Source: Streptomyces sp. Mut1 (lineage in GTDB: Bacteria > Actinomycetota > Actinomycetes > Streptomycetales > Streptomycetaceae). From it: 64,000 bases of DNA. How positions within the stretch are numbered: position 1 is the first letter of the stretch; each line of letters opens with the position of its first letter. The stretch covers positions 2,984,001 to 3,048,000 of the forward strand of contig NZ_CP120997.1 in the NCBI RefSeq assembly GCF_030719295.1. The letters run 5' to 3'. Positions 1 to 8,758 of the stretch are shown here, piece by piece. The notes under the pieces were generated by a model. That model had not been told where the DNA came from. It did not search any database and saw nothing but the letters and a program-made list of their open reading frames with translations. The position numbers and the translations under genes are program-made.

Positions 1-67
1 CCTCGACCGTGGGGTTGCCCCGGGAGTCGAGGATTTCCCGGGCTACGACGACGTCGATGGACGGCAC
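1..67 (-). CDS. eno: Enolase, N-terminal fragment
   Basis: Reading leftward, the first codons give MPSIDVVVAREILDSRGNPT, the almost invariant enolase N-terminus. Enolase interconverts 2-phosphoglycerate and phosphoenolpyruvate in glycolysis. Only about 22 codons are inside the window and the gene runs off the left edge. The start is GTG, preceded eight bases upstream by a strong AAGGAG site. The neighbouring rpfA and rpfC genes agree with the Streptomyces gene order. Identification is secure from the sequence; nothing can be said about the rest of the protein. Confidence 0.95.
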   Translation of the reverse strand, partial: MPSIDVVVAREILDSRGNPTVE

Positions 68-233
68 GTGGCATCTCCTTCTGGGATATGACGCTGATGG
101 TGCAGGGCCTCTTGGTCTCTTCGGCCTTGCGACAAGAGCCTAACCGGCCCGGCCGTCCGCGTCGGCCGGGCGCCCGGACCCTGGGACGAAAAAGGACCCA
201 AGGGCGGGCACAGCCGGACATAGCGCCAGATAT

Positions 234-247
234 TTACTGGCCAGTAA
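234..247. promoter_or_regulatory. Perfect 14-bp palindrome TTACTGGCCAGTAA upstream of eno
   Basis: TTACTGG followed directly by its reverse complement CCAGTAA, in an otherwise unremarkable spacer between eno and the rpfA terminator. The form is typical of a TetR-family operator. It lies about 170 bases upstream of the eno start; a TAGGCT hexamer (minus strand, 142-137) could be the eno -10 box. The cognate regulator is not evident in this window. Confidence 0.45.
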
Positions 248-296
248 CTACAACAGTTGAACGATCACACCCCGCCCGGACCACAAAAAGCGGCAT

Positions 297-343
297 GCCC
301 CGGCCCGGCACGCACGGGGGGAAGGTGCGCGCCGGGCCGGGGC
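297..343 (-). terminator. Terminator hairpin after rpfA
   Basis: A perfect 13-bp inverted repeat (GCCCCGGCCCGGC / GCCGGGCCGGGGC) with a 21-base loop, about 30 bases beyond the rpfA stop codon. Streptomyces terminators often lack a long T-run; here the minus-strand continuation is followed by a run of T (AAAAA at 285-289 on the plus strand). Confidence 0.7.
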
Positions 344-374
344 GGCCTGAGCGGTCAGCGAGGAGGGACCGCGA

Positions 375-1300
<926 letters not shown>

Positions 1301-1501
1301 CTTCGACCGACGGCAGGATTCGGCGTGACGGTCGACGGGGCCCGCGGTGCGAGCGGTTCTGACCGTAATCACACGTAACCCTCATATTCAAAGATGGACA
1401 TACCGGATAATCATCCCGTATGAGCATCCGATGAACCCTCATTTACGCAGGTCGGAACGGATGCGGAGGGACCTCCCGGACAAGATGCGTGAGTTCACGC
1501 A

Positions 1502-1547
1502 AAGAGACCCATGTCTCACTTGGTCAAAAGTGGGACATGGGCCTCTT
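1502..1547 (-). terminator. Terminator hairpin after rpfC
   Basis: A long inverted repeat (AGAGACCCATGTCTCACTT against AAGTGGGACATGGGCCTCTT, one bulge) with a short loop, about 48 bases beyond the rpfC stop. Between this hairpin and the rpfA riboswitch (1301-1501) lies the presumed rpfA promoter; no convincing -35/-10 pair stands out. Confidence 0.7.
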
Positions 1548-1594
1548 AAACCCCCCAAAAATCGGGGTGTCTTCAGCTGTTCATCGGACCGTGG

Positions 1595-2635
1595 TCACTG
1601 GGCGTCAAGCCCCAGGTCAAGGTTCTGGCCGGGCAGGATGAGGTCCGGGTCGGAGCCGACCTCGTCCTTGTTCGCCTCGTACAGCCCGGTCCAGCCGCCG
1701 GGCAGCTCCTGCGCCTCGGCGATCGCCCACAGGTTGTCGCCGGGCCGGACGGTGTACGTGCCGTCAGCTTCCCGCGCTCCGGTGTCGCGTGCCTCACCGT
1801 CACCCCGCGAGGCGTGCCGGCCCGTGTCGCGGCCGCTGTCCGCCTCGGCCGTGTCGTCGGGCGCCGGGGTGCCCCGGTGCTTGCCGCCCGTCTCCCTCGC
1901 ACCGTCCGAGGAGCCGGACGGGTCGGTGGAGGGGGCGGTGGACGGGTCGGCGGAGGCGGAGGGGTCGGCGGACGGCGCGCCGGACGGGTCGGCCGACGGG
2001 GAGGTGGACGCCCCGGCGCCCCCCTTGCCGTCCTGCCCGCCATCCGCCTTGCCGTCCTTCTTGCCCGCGCTCTTGTCCGCGGCGTCACCCGTGGCCCCGC
2101 CGGTCGCGTCACCCGAGGCCGAGGCCGAGGGCGTGCGGGACGCCCCCGAGGACGCGTCGTCGGCCGGGTCGGCGCCCAGACCGGCGTCCAGCCCCGCGTC
2201 CGCGCTCCGGGAGGGGCTGTCGGAGGGCGTGGCCCCCGGGCCGGTGTCAGCCGGGCCCGAGTCCTTCGTGAGCCCGGAGACGACCGCACAGCTGGGCCAC
2301 GCCTGCGGCCCCTTGGCGGCCAGGACCTTCTCGGCCACGGCGATCTGCTGCGACCGGCTGGCGAGGTCCGCGCGCTCGGCGTAGGACTCACCGCCGTACG
2401 CCTTCCAGAGCTCCGGCGAGAACTGCAACCCGCCGTAGGAGCCGTTGCCGAGGTCGGCACTCCACATGCCGCCGCTCTCGCACTCGGCCACCCGGTCCCA
2501 GGTCGACGCCTCCGCCGCGTGCGCGCCCGCCGCGCCGAGCAGCGGGATGGCGATGGCCGAGCCGGTCACGCCTGCGGCGACGACGATGGCGGGTGCCTGA
2601 CGAGGGCGACGGTGTCTGCCGTTCGCGGAGCCCAT
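1595..2635 (-). CDS. rpfC: Second resuscitation-promoting factor with LysM
   Basis: Predicted 346 residues from the ATG that follows GGAAGG by seven bases; an upstream in-frame extension lacks a ribosome-binding site and would bury the signal peptide. Residues 14-41 form a signal peptide. The Rpf domain spans 42-115 with catalytic Glu53 in AECESGGMW and NGSYGGLQFS. Residues about 120-295 are a low-complexity linker of Asp, Ser, Ala, Pro and Gly, longer than in rpfA and presumably a cell-wall spacer. A C-terminal LysM (about 298-342) ends at LILPGQNLDLGLDAQ. Tandem arrangement with rpfA suggests an old duplication. Unlike rpfA no riboswitch blocks are seen upstream, so it should escape direct c-di-AMP control. 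The symbol follows my memory of S. coelicolor naming. Confidence 0.88.
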   Translation of the reverse strand: MGSANGRHRRPRQAPAIVVAAGVTGSAIAIPLLGAAGAHAAEASTWDRVAECESGGMWSADLGNGSYGGLQFSPELWKAYGGESYAERADLASRSQQIAVAEKVLAAKGPQAWPSCAVVSGLTKDSGPADTGPGATPSDSPSRSADAGLDAGLGADPADDASSGASRTPSASASGDATGGATGDAADKSAGKKDGKADGGQDGKGGAGASTSPSADPSGAPSADPSASADPSTAPSTDPSGSSDGARETGGKHRGTPAPDDTAEADSGRDTGRHASRGDGEARDTGAREADGTYTVRPGDNLWAIAEAQELPGGWTGLYEANKDEVGSDPDLILPGQNLDLGLDAQ

Positions 2636-3096
2636 GGGAGATGCCTTCCGTGTGACTGACAAGCGACTGGTGAGTCGAACGGTGAACCTAGCGGGACTCG
2701 AACGTGAGTCACAAGTCGATGCAGCAGAGATCACGCGAAAGTCACAGAGTTGACAGAGTGTCATCTTCGTTGATTCGCGCATGCCCCGTTCGGCAGCCAA
2801 GAGGAAGCGCCGAAGCCGCCGCGTCAAGGCGTCCTCCCGGCACTGAGGGCCTCACTCCCCGCCTGCGCCCGCATGCCGCCTCGCGGTTGAACGGTGACAG
2901 TGAGCTGCGGCAGCGTCGGATGCCGGCATGCCTCCACACCTTGCCGGTCCGCTCCCAGAAGAGTCATGATCTGCGGCCAGGCGCCCCGCTTCCACCAGAA
3001 CAGCTGGCGCTCTCTCATGGGGTTGATGGGGCCCCAGGTGAGCGGCATCTCGACCCATGACAAGCAGTGGCGCAACCTGTGAAGCATGCCGGAGAA
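2636..3096. other. Gene-free stretch between rpfC and recombinase remnant
   Basis: No convincing gene. The right half, read on the minus strand around 2990-3087, gives a protein-like segment (WVEMPLTWGPINPMRERQ) directly beyond the end of the decayed recombinase, which may be another fragment of the same lost element, but I recognise no family. A 21-codon arginine/lysine-rich ORF at 2781-2846 has no ribosome-binding site. The rpfC promoter must lie near 2640-2760. Confidence 0.4.
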
Positions 3097-3925
3097 TTAC
3101 TGGCGAATGTCGTACTTCGAGATGAAGTGCTTCTTCGACTTCTCGGAGAAGAACCCGCGCAGCATCGCCAGAACCGCCTCCCACTCCTCGTCCGTCGGGT
3201 CGGCAGGTGAATGAGGTCCTCCCGCATCGCGATGCTGTCGGCAAGATCGACGACTCGCCTCTCGTACTTCTCTTTGTCCCCCTGCGGGCTGCTGAGACAA
3301 GCGGCTGTCATCGCCCGCAGTTGGTCCTTGTCTTTCATGAGGACTGCCAGTTCGGCCCAGACGGCACCCTCGATCTCCTCCGCGTCGAAGTACGGCTCTC
3401 GGCAGGAGTCGCCGTTCCTGGCCAAGCCCTTGCAGCAGTAGGCGCGCGTTTGCTCGCCCCTCCCGGAGCCGATGTAGACCTGATCCGTCGCCACTCCATC
3501 TCGGAAAGAGTGACGTGCCGCATGAACCGGGACCACCCGGACTCCGTGCTGGTGTCGATGTCCTCACTGACCGAGAGGAAGTGGGCACCCAGGTCTGCCA
3601 TGTCCCAGGCCCACTGATACGCGGCACGTGCCGTGCGGCCGATTCGGTCCACTGCCGGGACAAGGATGCGGTTGAAGCGCCGTAGACGTGCGTCGAGGAC
3701 GAGGCGGTCCATCTCGGGGCGGCTCTCCAGCGCACCGGACGCAGCCTCGTCCACGTACTCGTCGTAAACCGTGGCCTCCGGGTGCCGGGCGAGCCAGCCG
3801 TCGGAAATCCGGTTCTGGTCTTCGAGGCCGAAGCCGTCGAGTTGCTCGGCGGTGGAAACTCGTGCGTACTTCGCCACCACGATCGCAGCAGATCCAGGCA
3901 GGCATGGGCGTGCCACAATGGGCAT
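3097..3925 (-). pseudogene. Decayed large serine recombinase
   Basis: Three reading frames each carry part of one large serine recombinase. The first (3925 to about 3490) holds the resolvase catalytic domain: YARVSTAEQ with the nucleophilic serine, then DEYVDEAASG, RPEMDRLVLDA and DRIGRTARAAYQWAWDM, ending at HVTLSEMEWRRIR. The second frame (about 3490 to 3210) resumes in the zinc-ribbon region (YCCKGLARNGDSC) and DAEEIEGAVWAELAVL. The third (about 3215 to 3097) supplies PTDEEWEAVLAML and the C-terminus. Compared with intact members, roughly the recombinase domain between catalytic and zinc-ribbon parts is missing, and at least two frameshifts occur. Such enzymes integrate phages and actinomycete integrative elements. 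This is a remnant of a lost element; no attachment site is visible. Confidence 0.85.
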
Positions 3926-4193
3926 GTTCAGTCCTCCGAGACTGTTCCGTTCCCGGGGTGTTGACGCACCGTCGGGAAGGTTTCGGCCTCATGGCGCTCT
4001 ACCAAGCGCTGTGAGGCCGGTGCCATTTCGCGAAGAGACTACGCCGCGTATACAAGTGCTCGCTGTGGGAATGGGCGGCCCGCCACTCGTTCGTGTGGGG
4101 CGGTCGTCGCCTCCGTCTCACAGACGTCTGAAGTGAAGGCGACGAAGCGCCGCCGGCGGAGCCGGGGCCACGGGCGCCGGATACCGTCGTCAC

Positions 4194-5444
4194 GTGAACC
4201 GCACCCCACCGCCCGAACTCTTCACCTGGGAGTTCGCCACCGACCCGTACCCCGCCTACGCCTGGCTGAGGGAGCACAGCCCCGTACACCGGACGACCTT
4301 GCCCAGCGGTGTGGAGGCGTGGCTCGTCACCCGGTACGCGGACGCACGGCTGGCCCTCGCGGACAGCCGCCTCTCGAAGAATCCGGCGAACCACGCGAAG
4401 GACGCCGAGGGCAAGAGCAGGACCGGCATCCCCGGCGAGCGCAGCGCCAACCTCATGACACATCTGCTGAACATCGACCCGCCCGACCACACGAGGCTGC
4501 GCCGGCTGGTGTCCAAGGCGTTCACACCCCGGACGATCGCCGCTTTCGGTCCCCGCGTGCAGGAGTTGGCGGACCGGCTCATCGACGACTTCGCGGAGAA
4601 GGGGGAGGCCGATCTGATCCATGACTTCGCCTTTCCGCTTCCCATCTACGCCATTTGCGATCTGCTCGGCGTGCCCGAGGAGGACCAGGACGACTTTCGG
4701 GACTGGGCGGGCATGATGATCCGGCACGGCGGCGGACCGCGTGGCGGGGTCGCCCGGTCCGTGAAGAAGATCCGCGCCTACCTCGCGGAGCTGATTCGCC
4801 GAAAGCGGGAGACTCCCGGCGACGACCTGATCTCCGGACTGATCCGGGCGAGTGACCACGGCGAGCACCTCACCGGGAACGAGGCCGCAGCGATGTGCTT
4901 CGTGATCCTCTTCGCCGGTTTCGAGACGACCATCAACCTGATCGGCAACAGCGCCCACGCGTTCTTCCGGAACCCGTCGCAGCGTGCCGTGTTCCAGAGC
5001 GCGGTACAGCGAGGCGACGACCGGCTTCTGGACACCGCCGTCGAGGAGCTGCTGCGTTTCGACGGCCCGGTGGAACTGGCCACCTGGCGCTACGCCACGG
5101 AAGCGCTCGACATCGGAGGAACGCAGATCCGCGAGGGCGATCCCGTGCTCGTGGTTCTCGCGGCGGCCGACCGCGACCCGGCCCGTTTCCATGAGCCGGA
5201 ATCGCTCGACCTGTCCCGTCGGGACAACCAGCATCTGGGATACGGGCACGGCATCCACTACTGCCTGGGTGCCCCTCTCGCGCGGCTCGAGGGCCGCACC
5301 GCGTTGGAGACCCTGTTCCGTCGCCTGCCCGACGTCCGGCTCGCCGCGGACCCCGACGACCTCCGGTGGCGGGGCGGTCTCATCATGCGCGGCCTCCGCA
5401 CGCTACCGGTGGAGTTCACGGCGGTGGGTGGTACGCCCGGATGA
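4194..5444 (+). CDS. Cytochrome P450 (CYP107-like)
   Basis: A soluble bacterial P450 of 416 residues, the usual length. The I-helix oxygen-activation motif AGFETT is at 241-246, the ExxR pair at Glu285/Arg288, and the haem-binding loop YGHGIHYCLG places the thiolate ligand at Cys357; Tyr replaces the usual Phe at the start of that loop. The sequence DPPDHTRLRRLVSKAFTPR is typical of CYP105/107 families, which hydroxylate or epoxidise secondary metabolites or xenobiotics using ferredoxin. No ferredoxin or biosynthetic gene lies next to it, so its substrate is unknown. The GTG start is the only suitable one; a 9-bp inverted repeat (4104-4112 with 4137-4145) lies just upstream. Genes on either side point the other way, so it is probably monocistronic. 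Confidence 0.93.
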   Translation: MNRTPPPELFTWEFATDPYPAYAWLREHSPVHRTTLPSGVEAWLVTRYADARLALADSRLSKNPANHAKDAEGKSRTGIPGERSANLMTHLLNIDPPDHTRLRRLVSKAFTPRTIAAFGPRVQELADRLIDDFAEKGEADLIHDFAFPLPIYAICDLLGVPEEDQDDFRDWAGMMIRHGGGPRGGVARSVKKIRAYLAELIRRKRETPGDDLISGLIRASDHGEHLTGNEAAAMCFVILFAGFETTINLIGNSAHAFFRNPSQRAVFQSAVQRGDDRLLDTAVEELLRFDGPVELATWRYATEALDIGGTQIREGDPVLVVLAAADRDPARFHEPESLDLSRRDNQHLGYGHGIHYCLGAPLARLEGRTALETLFRRLPDVRLAADPDDLRWRGGLIMRGLRTLPVEFTAVGGTPG

Positions 5445-5480
5445 CGAGGGGGCCGCGGGGCTGTCGTTCACTCCCCGACG

Positions 5481-6443
5481 TTATCCGGTGCCCTCCGCCG
5501 TCCTGATGGCGTCCCGGTAGGCGCGGGCCGCGGCGCGCAGGGCGGCCTCCGGGTCGGTGCCGGTCTCCTGGGCGTGGGCGGCGAGGGCGAGGAGGCGGTA
5601 GCCGGGGTCGTCGCCCTCGGGGAGGGGGACGTCGAGGCCGGCGGTACGGGCGCGGCTCGTGAGCTTCGCGGCGAGGGCGAGGGCGGGCTGGCCGAGGGGG
5701 ACCCCGTCGGTGACCGAGGCGCGCTGCTTCTCGATCGCCTTGGTGCGCAGCCAGTGCGCGTGGACGTCCTCCGGGGTCTCGGCGGTCTCGTCGCCGAAGA
5801 CGTGCGGGTGGCGGTGGATCAGCTTCTCGATCAGTGTGGCGGCGACGTCGTCCAGGGAGAACGGCTCCTGCTCGTCCTCCTCGGCGATGCGCGCGTGGAA
5901 GACGACCTGGAGCAGTACGTCGCCCAGCTCCTCGCGCAGTTCCTCGCGGTCGCCGTCCTCGATCGCCTCGACCAGCTCGTACGCCTCCTCGATGGCGTAC
6001 TTGGCGAGGCCCTTGTGGGTCTTTTGCGAGGTCCACGGGCACTCGGCGCGGATGCGGTCCATGACTTGGACCAGGTCGAGGAGCCGGGCGCCCGGCAGGT
6101 CGTACGAACCGGGCAGCAGCTCCAGGTCCGGCATCCGCACCCGCCCCGAACCGGCGAGCCGGGCCAGGCCGTCGGTGAGCGGCTGGTCGGCCTCGCCGCC
6201 GGTGACGATCACCACGGTCCGGCCGCCCGCGCAGGCGTCCACCAGCTCCTGGGCGTCGGGCACGCCGGGGGTGACGGTGATGCCGGCCTCACGCAGGTAC
6301 GGCAGCTGCGGCTGGCCCGGCTCCCCGCAGAGCACCCGGTCGGCGGCGTGCAGTGCCTGCCAGGCGGGCCAGGACAGCAGTCCGGGGGCGACCCGGTGGC
6401 TGGCGGTGAGCAGGACGATGCGGCCGGGGTCTTCAGCGTTCAC
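5481..6443 (-). CDS. mazG: Nucleoside triphosphate pyrophosphohydrolase MazG
   Basis: A 320-residue protein with two parts. Residues 1-110 resemble a reduced tetrapyrrole-methylase-like (SAM-binding fold) domain, as in many actinobacterial MazG proteins. Residues 120-235 are the all-alpha MazG domain, with metal-binding acidic clusters IEEAYELVEAIEDGD (Glu152, 153, 156) and LREELGDVLLQVVFH (Glu171, 172, Asp175) and the HPHVFGDE motif. The family hydrolyses canonical and aberrant NTPs to NMP and pyrophosphate, cleaning the nucleotide pool. It lies 33 bases after the SurA-like lipoprotein gene and is probably co-transcribed with it, an arrangement I recall as conserved in Streptomyces. The catalytic residues appear complete. 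Confidence 0.93.
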   Translation of the reverse strand: MNAEDPGRIVLLTASHRVAPGLLSWPAWQALHAADRVLCGEPGQPQLPYLREAGITVTPGVPDAQELVDACAGGRTVVIVTGGEADQPLTDGLARLAGSGRVRMPDLELLPGSYDLPGARLLDLVQVMDRIRAECPWTSQKTHKGLAKYAIEEAYELVEAIEDGDREELREELGDVLLQVVFHARIAEEDEQEPFSLDDVAATLIEKLIHRHPHVFGDETAETPEDVHAHWLRTKAIEKQRASVTDGVPLGQPALALAAKLTSRARTAGLDVPLPEGDDPGYRLLALAAHAQETGTDPEAALRAAARAYRDAIRTAEGTG

Positions 6444-6476
6444 GATGTCGAATCTACCCCGGCCGCGCGGGGCCCC

Positions 6477-7133
6477 TCAGGCCCCGGCCTCCGCGGCCGA
6501 CTGGGCGGGCTTGGTGACCTGGGTGATCCAGGGCGCCTTGTAGTCGGCGAGCTGGATCTGCTGGTCGTTCCACTTGCCGAAGCGCGGGTTGACGTCGACC
6601 TTCAGCGCCTCGGACGCCTTGGTCAGCGCCTCGCCCATGGCCTTGGTGCCTTCCGGGGTGCTCGGGTCGGCGCCGAGGGCCTGGGCGAGCTTGGTCAGCT
6701 GGATCTGCTCGCGCAGGAAGGCGTCGATCTGGCCGGGGGCGAGCCAGCGCTCCTGGAGCACGGCCGCCTGGAGGCCCTTCTCGCCCTGGTACTGGGCGAC
6801 GGCGGTCTTGCGCATCTGCTGGATCTCCGCGCGGGTCACCGTCACGCCCGCGTCCGCCGACGCCCGGTCCAGGACGCGGTCCAGGATCAGCCCGTGCAGC
6901 TTGGCGCGGGCGAGCTGGCCCGACTGGTCGGTGAGCTGGGCGGCCTGCGCGGAGGAGCCCTGCGCCTGGCGGACGTCCGCCACCTGGGCCTGCACGGTGG
7001 ACACCGTGATCCGGTCCCCGCCCACGACGGCCGCGGCGCCGGGATGGGCCTGGCTGCCGCAGGCGGCGAGAAGCGGCGCTGCGGCGAGCAGCGCGGCGGA
7101 GACGGTGAGCGCGGTGCGACGGCGGCGGTGCAA
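6477..7133 (-). CDS. SurA N-terminal-like lipoprotein
   Basis: Predicted 218 residues from a TTG codon placed five bases after GGGAGG; an earlier in-frame ATG twelve codons upstream has no ribosome site and gives a poorer signal sequence. The N-terminus is basic, then hydrophobic, ending in the lipobox LLAAC (lipidated Cys25), so the protein is an exported lipoprotein. The rest (TVSTVQAQVADVR, VTVTRAEIQQM, LREQIQLTKLAQ) resembles the helical SurA/PrsA chaperone N-domain, without a following peptidyl-prolyl isomerase domain. A role in folding or quality control of secreted proteins is plausible but inferred. Upstream neighbour of mazG. Confidence 0.85.
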   Translation of the reverse strand: MHRRRRTALTVSAALLAAAPLLAACGSQAHPGAAAVVGGDRITVSTVQAQVADVRQAQGSSAQAAQLTDQSGQLARAKLHGLILDRVLDRASADAGVTVTRAEIQQMRKTAVAQYQGEKGLQAAVLQERWLAPGQIDAFLREQIQLTKLAQALGADPSTPEGTKAMGEALTKASEALKVDVNPRFGKWNDQQIQLADYKAPWITQVTKPAQSAAEAGA

Positions 7134-7270
7134 AGGAGCCTCCCGAGGAGATTGTGCGGCGGTGCACAAAGCCTTGCGGTGATCGATGTTAGGCAGTGGA
7201 AGTGGTCCGGGCCACTGATTCGACCAACGATTCGGGAGGAGTTGGGGATGTGGCCTGCCAGTGGGTGGCC

Positions 7271-7672
7271 TCAGCCCGTGCGTTCGACCGGTTTCGGCGG
7301 TGTGTCCGGCCGCAGCATGATCGTGCGCGAGACCACGAAGGTGACCGGAATGGCGGCCGCGGCCGCGAGCAGCGGGGCGTAGCGGCTGCTGAATCCGGCC
7401 AGGTCGACCAGCAGGTAGACGCCGCCGGTGGTGACGGCGAAGTTCGCCGCGTTGGTGAGCGGGAAGAGGAGGAACTTCCGCCAGGTGGGGCGGGTGCGGT
7501 AGGTGACGTACGAGGTGAGGAAGAAGGAGCCGGTCATGCTGAGCGCGAAGGCGAGGGCGTGCGCGGCGAGGTAGGGCAGTACGCGCAGGAGCAGGAGGTA
7601 GCAGCCGTAGTACGTGCCGGTGTTCACCGCTCCGACGAGGGCGAAACGTGCCAGTTGTGCCTTGATGGTCAT
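7271..7672 (-). CDS. GtrA-like small membrane protein
   Basis: 133 residues, with four predicted membrane helices (about 8-28, 36-55, 75-93, 101-120), matching the GtrA family size and pattern, including RFALVGAVNTGTYYGCYL near the N-terminus. GtrA proteins are thought to flip or position polyprenyl-phosphate-linked sugars and are usually paired with a GtrB-type glycosyltransferase. Its start overlaps the stop of the preceding glycosyltransferase by four bases (ATGA), so the two are translationally coupled. Together they probably modify a cell-envelope glycan; the exact sugar cannot be read from sequence. Confidence 0.88.
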   Translation of the reverse strand: MTIKAQLARFALVGAVNTGTYYGCYLLLLRVLPYLAAHALAFALSMTGSFFLTSYVTYRTRPTWRKFLLFPLTNAANFAVTTGGVYLLVDLAGFSSRYAPLLAAAAAIPVTFVVSRTIMLRPDTPPKPVERTG

Positions 7673-8655
7673 CGTCGTACGAATTCCCGGGTCTCCGGCT
7701 CGGGGCTGGGTCCGGGGCCGGGCGCGGGCCTGCGGAGGTGGGTGTTGGTCGCCTTCACCAGGTAGTGCGGGCGGCCCTTGACCTCGTAGTAGATGCGGCC
7801 GACGTATTCGCCGACCACTCCGGCCAGCACCATCTGGACGCCGGCGAGGGCGGTGACGACGACGAGCAGGGTGACGTATCCGGGGGTGTCGACGCCTCGC
7901 ACGAGGGCGACGCCGACGATCCAGGCGGCGTAGGCCAGGGCGAGGGAGGTCAGGAGCAGGCCGAGGTAGAGGGCGGCGCGCAGGGGCTTGTTGTTGAAGG
8001 AGAGCAGCCCGTCCAGGCCGTAGTTCAGGAGTTTGCCGAAGGTCCAGGCGGAGCGGCCCTGTTCGCGTGCTGCGTTGTCGTAGCTGAACGTGGTGGTGGG
8101 GAAGCCGACCCAGGCGAAGAGGCCCTTGGAGAAGCGGTTGTACTCGGTGAGGGAGAGCACGGCGTCGGCCGCGCGGCGCGAGAGCAGCCGGAAGTCGCCG
8201 ACTCCGTCGACGAGTTCGACGTCGATGAGCCGGTTGATCAGGCGGTAGTAGGCGCGCGCGGTGAGGGTGCGGGTGACGCGGTCGCCGGCCCGGGTGCGGC
8301 GGGCGATGACCTGGTCGTGGCCGCGGGCGTGCTCCTGGAGCATGCGGCCGACGAGTTCGGGCGGGTGCTGGAGGTCGGCGTCCATGAGGACGACGGCGTC
8401 CCCCTCGGCGTGCTGGAGGCCGGCCAGCATGGCGGCTTCCTTGCCGAAGTTGCGGCTGAAGGAGACGTACCGGACGCGGGGGTCGGCGGCGGCCAGTTCC
8501 CTGATGACCGGGAGGGTCCGGTCCGCGCTTCCGTCGTCCACGTACACCACCTGGAACGCGTGGCCCAGCCGGGACATTTCGTCCGTGACGCGTTCATGGA
8601 AGCGTTCGAGGATCTCTTCCTCGTTGAAACAAGGCACCACCAGCGAGATCAGCAC
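7669..8655 (-). CDS. Family 2 glycosyltransferase, polyprenyl-phosphate sugar synthase-like
   Basis: 328 residues. The N-terminal GT-A domain has LVVPCFNEEE, VDDGSADRT and the metal-binding DADLQHPPE motif, as in dolichol-phosphate-mannose synthase and GtrB enzymes. Two membrane helices follow near residues 225-250 and 262-290, then a Pro-rich cytoplasmic tail. Such enzymes transfer a nucleotide-activated sugar to a polyprenyl phosphate at the inner membrane face. The downstream GtrA-like protein overlaps by four bases, supporting a lipid-linked sugar pathway feeding wall or teichoic-acid glycosylation. The donor and acceptor are not known. The gap back to the kinase gene is about 100 bases and shows no clear terminator. 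Confidence 0.92.
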   Translation of the reverse strand: MLISLVVPCFNEEEILERFHERVTDEMSRLGHAFQVVYVDDGSADRTLPVIRELAAADPRVRYVSFSRNFGKEAAMLAGLQHAEGDAVVLMDADLQHPPELVGRMLQEHARGHDQVIARRTRAGDRVTRTLTARAYYRLINRLIDVELVDGVGDFRLLSRRAADAVLSLTEYNRFSKGLFAWVGFPTTTFSYDNAAREQGRSAWTFGKLLNYGLDGLLSFNNKPLRAALYLGLLLTSLALAYAAWIVGVALVRGVDTPGYVTLLVVVTALAGVQMVLAGVVGEYVGRIYYEVKGRPHYLVKATNTHLRRPAPGPGPSPEPETREFVRR

Positions 8656-8758
8656 TCATGTACATCAACCGGTCGATGTGTCGCCCTCCGAAGCCCGGTG
8701 TGGCCGGGGGGCGGCCATCAGGTGAACGGCCTCGCGCCCCTTCCCCCGCCGCCGCTCC

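Noticed and set aside
2636..2760. Second c-di-AMP riboswitch upstream of rpfC
   Set aside because: None of the conserved blocks (GGGGGACCCA, GGGGTGAA, CCCGAACCCGACAG) is present.
2781..2846. 21-codon Arg/Lys-rich small ORF
   Set aside because: No ribosome-binding site and no context; chance frames of this size are frequent in this DNA.
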